Shown here: positions 6,534 through 7,309 of the stretch, one piece after another
Layout of the letters: the number at the start of each line of letters is the position of its first letter
How positions within the stretch are numbered: the first letter of the stretch is position 1
Assembly (NCBI GenBank): GCA_934358405.1
Contig: CAKRKL010000095.1
Location: forward strand, 1 to 7,309
Reading direction: 5' to 3'
DNA: 7,309 nt
DNA from: an uncultured Blautia sp.
GTDB lineage: Bacteria; Bacillota; Clostridia; Lachnospirales; Lachnospiraceae
Made by a program: the position numbers and the translations under genes
Notes under the pieces: generated by a model
What the model was told of the DNA's origin: nothing
The model's database searches: none
The model's input: the letters and a program-made list of their open reading frames with translations, nothing else

Positions 6534-7309
6534 ATGAGTGACAGAGAACGAATCCGTCTCACCCAGTATTCTCATACATCCGGCTGAGCGGCGAAAATTG
6601 GTCCGGGGACCCTTGCCCAGGTTCTGGGTAAGCTGCCGAAATTTTATGATTCAAATTTACTTGTAGGAACGGAGTCTTCCGATGATGCCGCAGTATACCG
6701 CATATCGGATGAACTGGCCATGATTCAGACAGTGGATTTCTTTACGCCAATTGTGGATGATCCTTATACCTTTGGACAGATTGCAGCGGCGAATGCATTA
6801 AGTGATGTATACGCTATGGGTGGTGAACCCAAGCTTGCCCTGAATATTGCGGCATTTCCCAATTGCCTGGATCCGGAAATACTGGGAGAGATCCTAAGAG
6901 GCGGAGCGGATAAGGTCCTGGAGGCAGGTGCCACACTTGCCGGAGGTCATACCATTCAGGATGAGGAGCCTAAATACGGCCTTTGCGTCACCGGCTTCGT
7001 AAATCCTGCTTCTATGTGGAAAAATATAGGAGCCAGGACAGGAGATGTACTGATCCTGACCAAGCCCCTTGGAACCGGAATCCTTTCTACTGCGGTAAAA
7101 GGGGAAATGGCATCAGATGAGGAGGCTTCTTATGCGGCTTTGGTAATGGCAACCTTGAACAAATATGCCAGAGACCAGGTGGCAGACCTTCAGATTCACG
7201 CTTGTACAGATGTGACTGGCTTTGGCCTTGCGGGACATGCCCTGGAAATGGCCAAAGGAAGCGGACGGACCCTGTCCATTTCCCTGAGTGCCCTTCCGAT
7301 TATGACAGG
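6534..7309 (+). CDS. selD: Selenide, water dikinase (selenophosphate synthetase), selenocysteine-containing, 3' partial
   Basis: SelD makes selenophosphate from selenide and ATP. Selenophosphate is the selenium donor for Sec-tRNA synthesis by SelA and for 2-selenouridine in tRNA. From ATG 6534 the frame runs open to the window edge (258 codons, about three quarters of the usual 345) except for one TGA at 6585-6587, codon 18. The flanking residues, [22 protein letters not shown], put the TGA exactly where E. coli SelD has catalytic Cys17, with the partner lysine at K21. D51, D68 and D91 and the GGH loop at 137-139 match ATP/Mg-binding positions, as does D226 in TDVTGFGL. I therefore read the TGA as selenocysteine, known in other SelD proteins, not as a stop or frameshift. 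Translation is initiated from GGGAGGTGA at 6518-6526. The host must also encode selA, selB and selC, none of which is in this window. Confidence 0.96.
6585..6632 (+). promoter_or_regulatory. Candidate bacterial SECIS element with the Sec UGA of selD
   Basis: Immediately after the TGA (6585-6587) the RNA can fold in two ways. Fold A pairs GGC (6590-6592), AA (6594-6595) and GGTC (6600-6603) with GACC (6608-6611), TT (6613-6614) and GCC (6615-6617). Its apical loop CGGG starts 16 bases after the UGA, close to the spacing in E. coli fdhF. Fold B is a tighter 9-bp hairpin, CTTGCCCAG (6612-6620) with CTGGGTAAG (6624-6632), with one G-U pair and a GTT loop 33 bases after the UGA. Both have a G among the first two loop bases, as bacterial SECIS elements require for SelB binding. 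The folds share bases and exclude each other; I cannot say which is used. Confidence 0.7.

Noticed and set aside
6354..6575. Short minus-strand open frame across the asd-selD spacer
   Set aside because: It runs through the terminator hairpins and the selD start on the opposite strand, and has no domain or convincing ribosome binding site.
6585..6587. selD as a pseudogene or sequencing error because of the in-frame TGA
   Set aside because: The TGA falls exactly on the catalytic Cys/Sec codon, the frame is intact before and after it, all other active-site residues are present, and SECIS-like folds follow.

Overview
The window looks like ordinary chromosome of an anaerobic Firmicute, most likely a Lachnospiraceae-type Clostridium relative. 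The grounds are moderate G+C, strong GGAGG-type ribosome binding sites, extended -10 promoters, the clostridial style of PssA and Psd, an archaeal/fungal-type aspartate-semialdehyde dehydrogenase, QueH instead of QueG, and a SelD that itself contains selenocysteine. I see no insertion sequence, phage gene, CRISPR array, tRNA or rRNA.

Layout. Positions 1-296 (minus) hold the N-terminal part of a nitrate/sulfonate/thiamine-precursor-type ABC transporter ATPase. A divergent intergenic region (297-398) separates it from a plus-strand gene cluster: a flippase-like LPG_synthase_TM membrane protein (399-1427), phosphatidylserine synthase pssA (1461-2078), phosphatidylserine decarboxylase psd (2099-2980) and queH (2940-3623, overlapping psd). 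The cluster would make phosphatidylserine from CDP-diacylglycerol and serine and decarboxylate it to phosphatidylethanolamine. The membrane protein plausibly has a lipid-related role. queH (queuosine tRNA modification) rides along by translational overlap. A probable internal promoter precedes argH (3721-5100, last step of arginine synthesis), which ends at tandem hairpins and a T-tract. asd (5281-6366, aspartate-semialdehyde for Lys/Thr/Met and cell-wall diaminopimelate) has its own promoter and a strong terminator.

The right end is the most interesting part. selD (selenophosphate synthetase) starts at 6534 and runs off the window. It contains an in-frame TGA at codon 18, exactly at the catalytic Cys/Sec position, followed at once by RNA that can fold as a bacterial SECIS element. 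Read conventionally the gene looks broken; read as a selenoprotein it is intact, with its Lys and Asp active-site residues in register with the E. coli enzyme. Between asd and selD lies a roughly 105-nt nested inverted-repeat region that includes the asd terminator and the -35 of the selD promoter.

I do not see a clearly novel biological system. The items worth following up are the Sec-containing selD with its SECIS fold, the structured asd-selD spacer, the flippase-like/PssA/Psd/QueH gene association, and a 13-nt direct repeat flanking the queH-argH junction.
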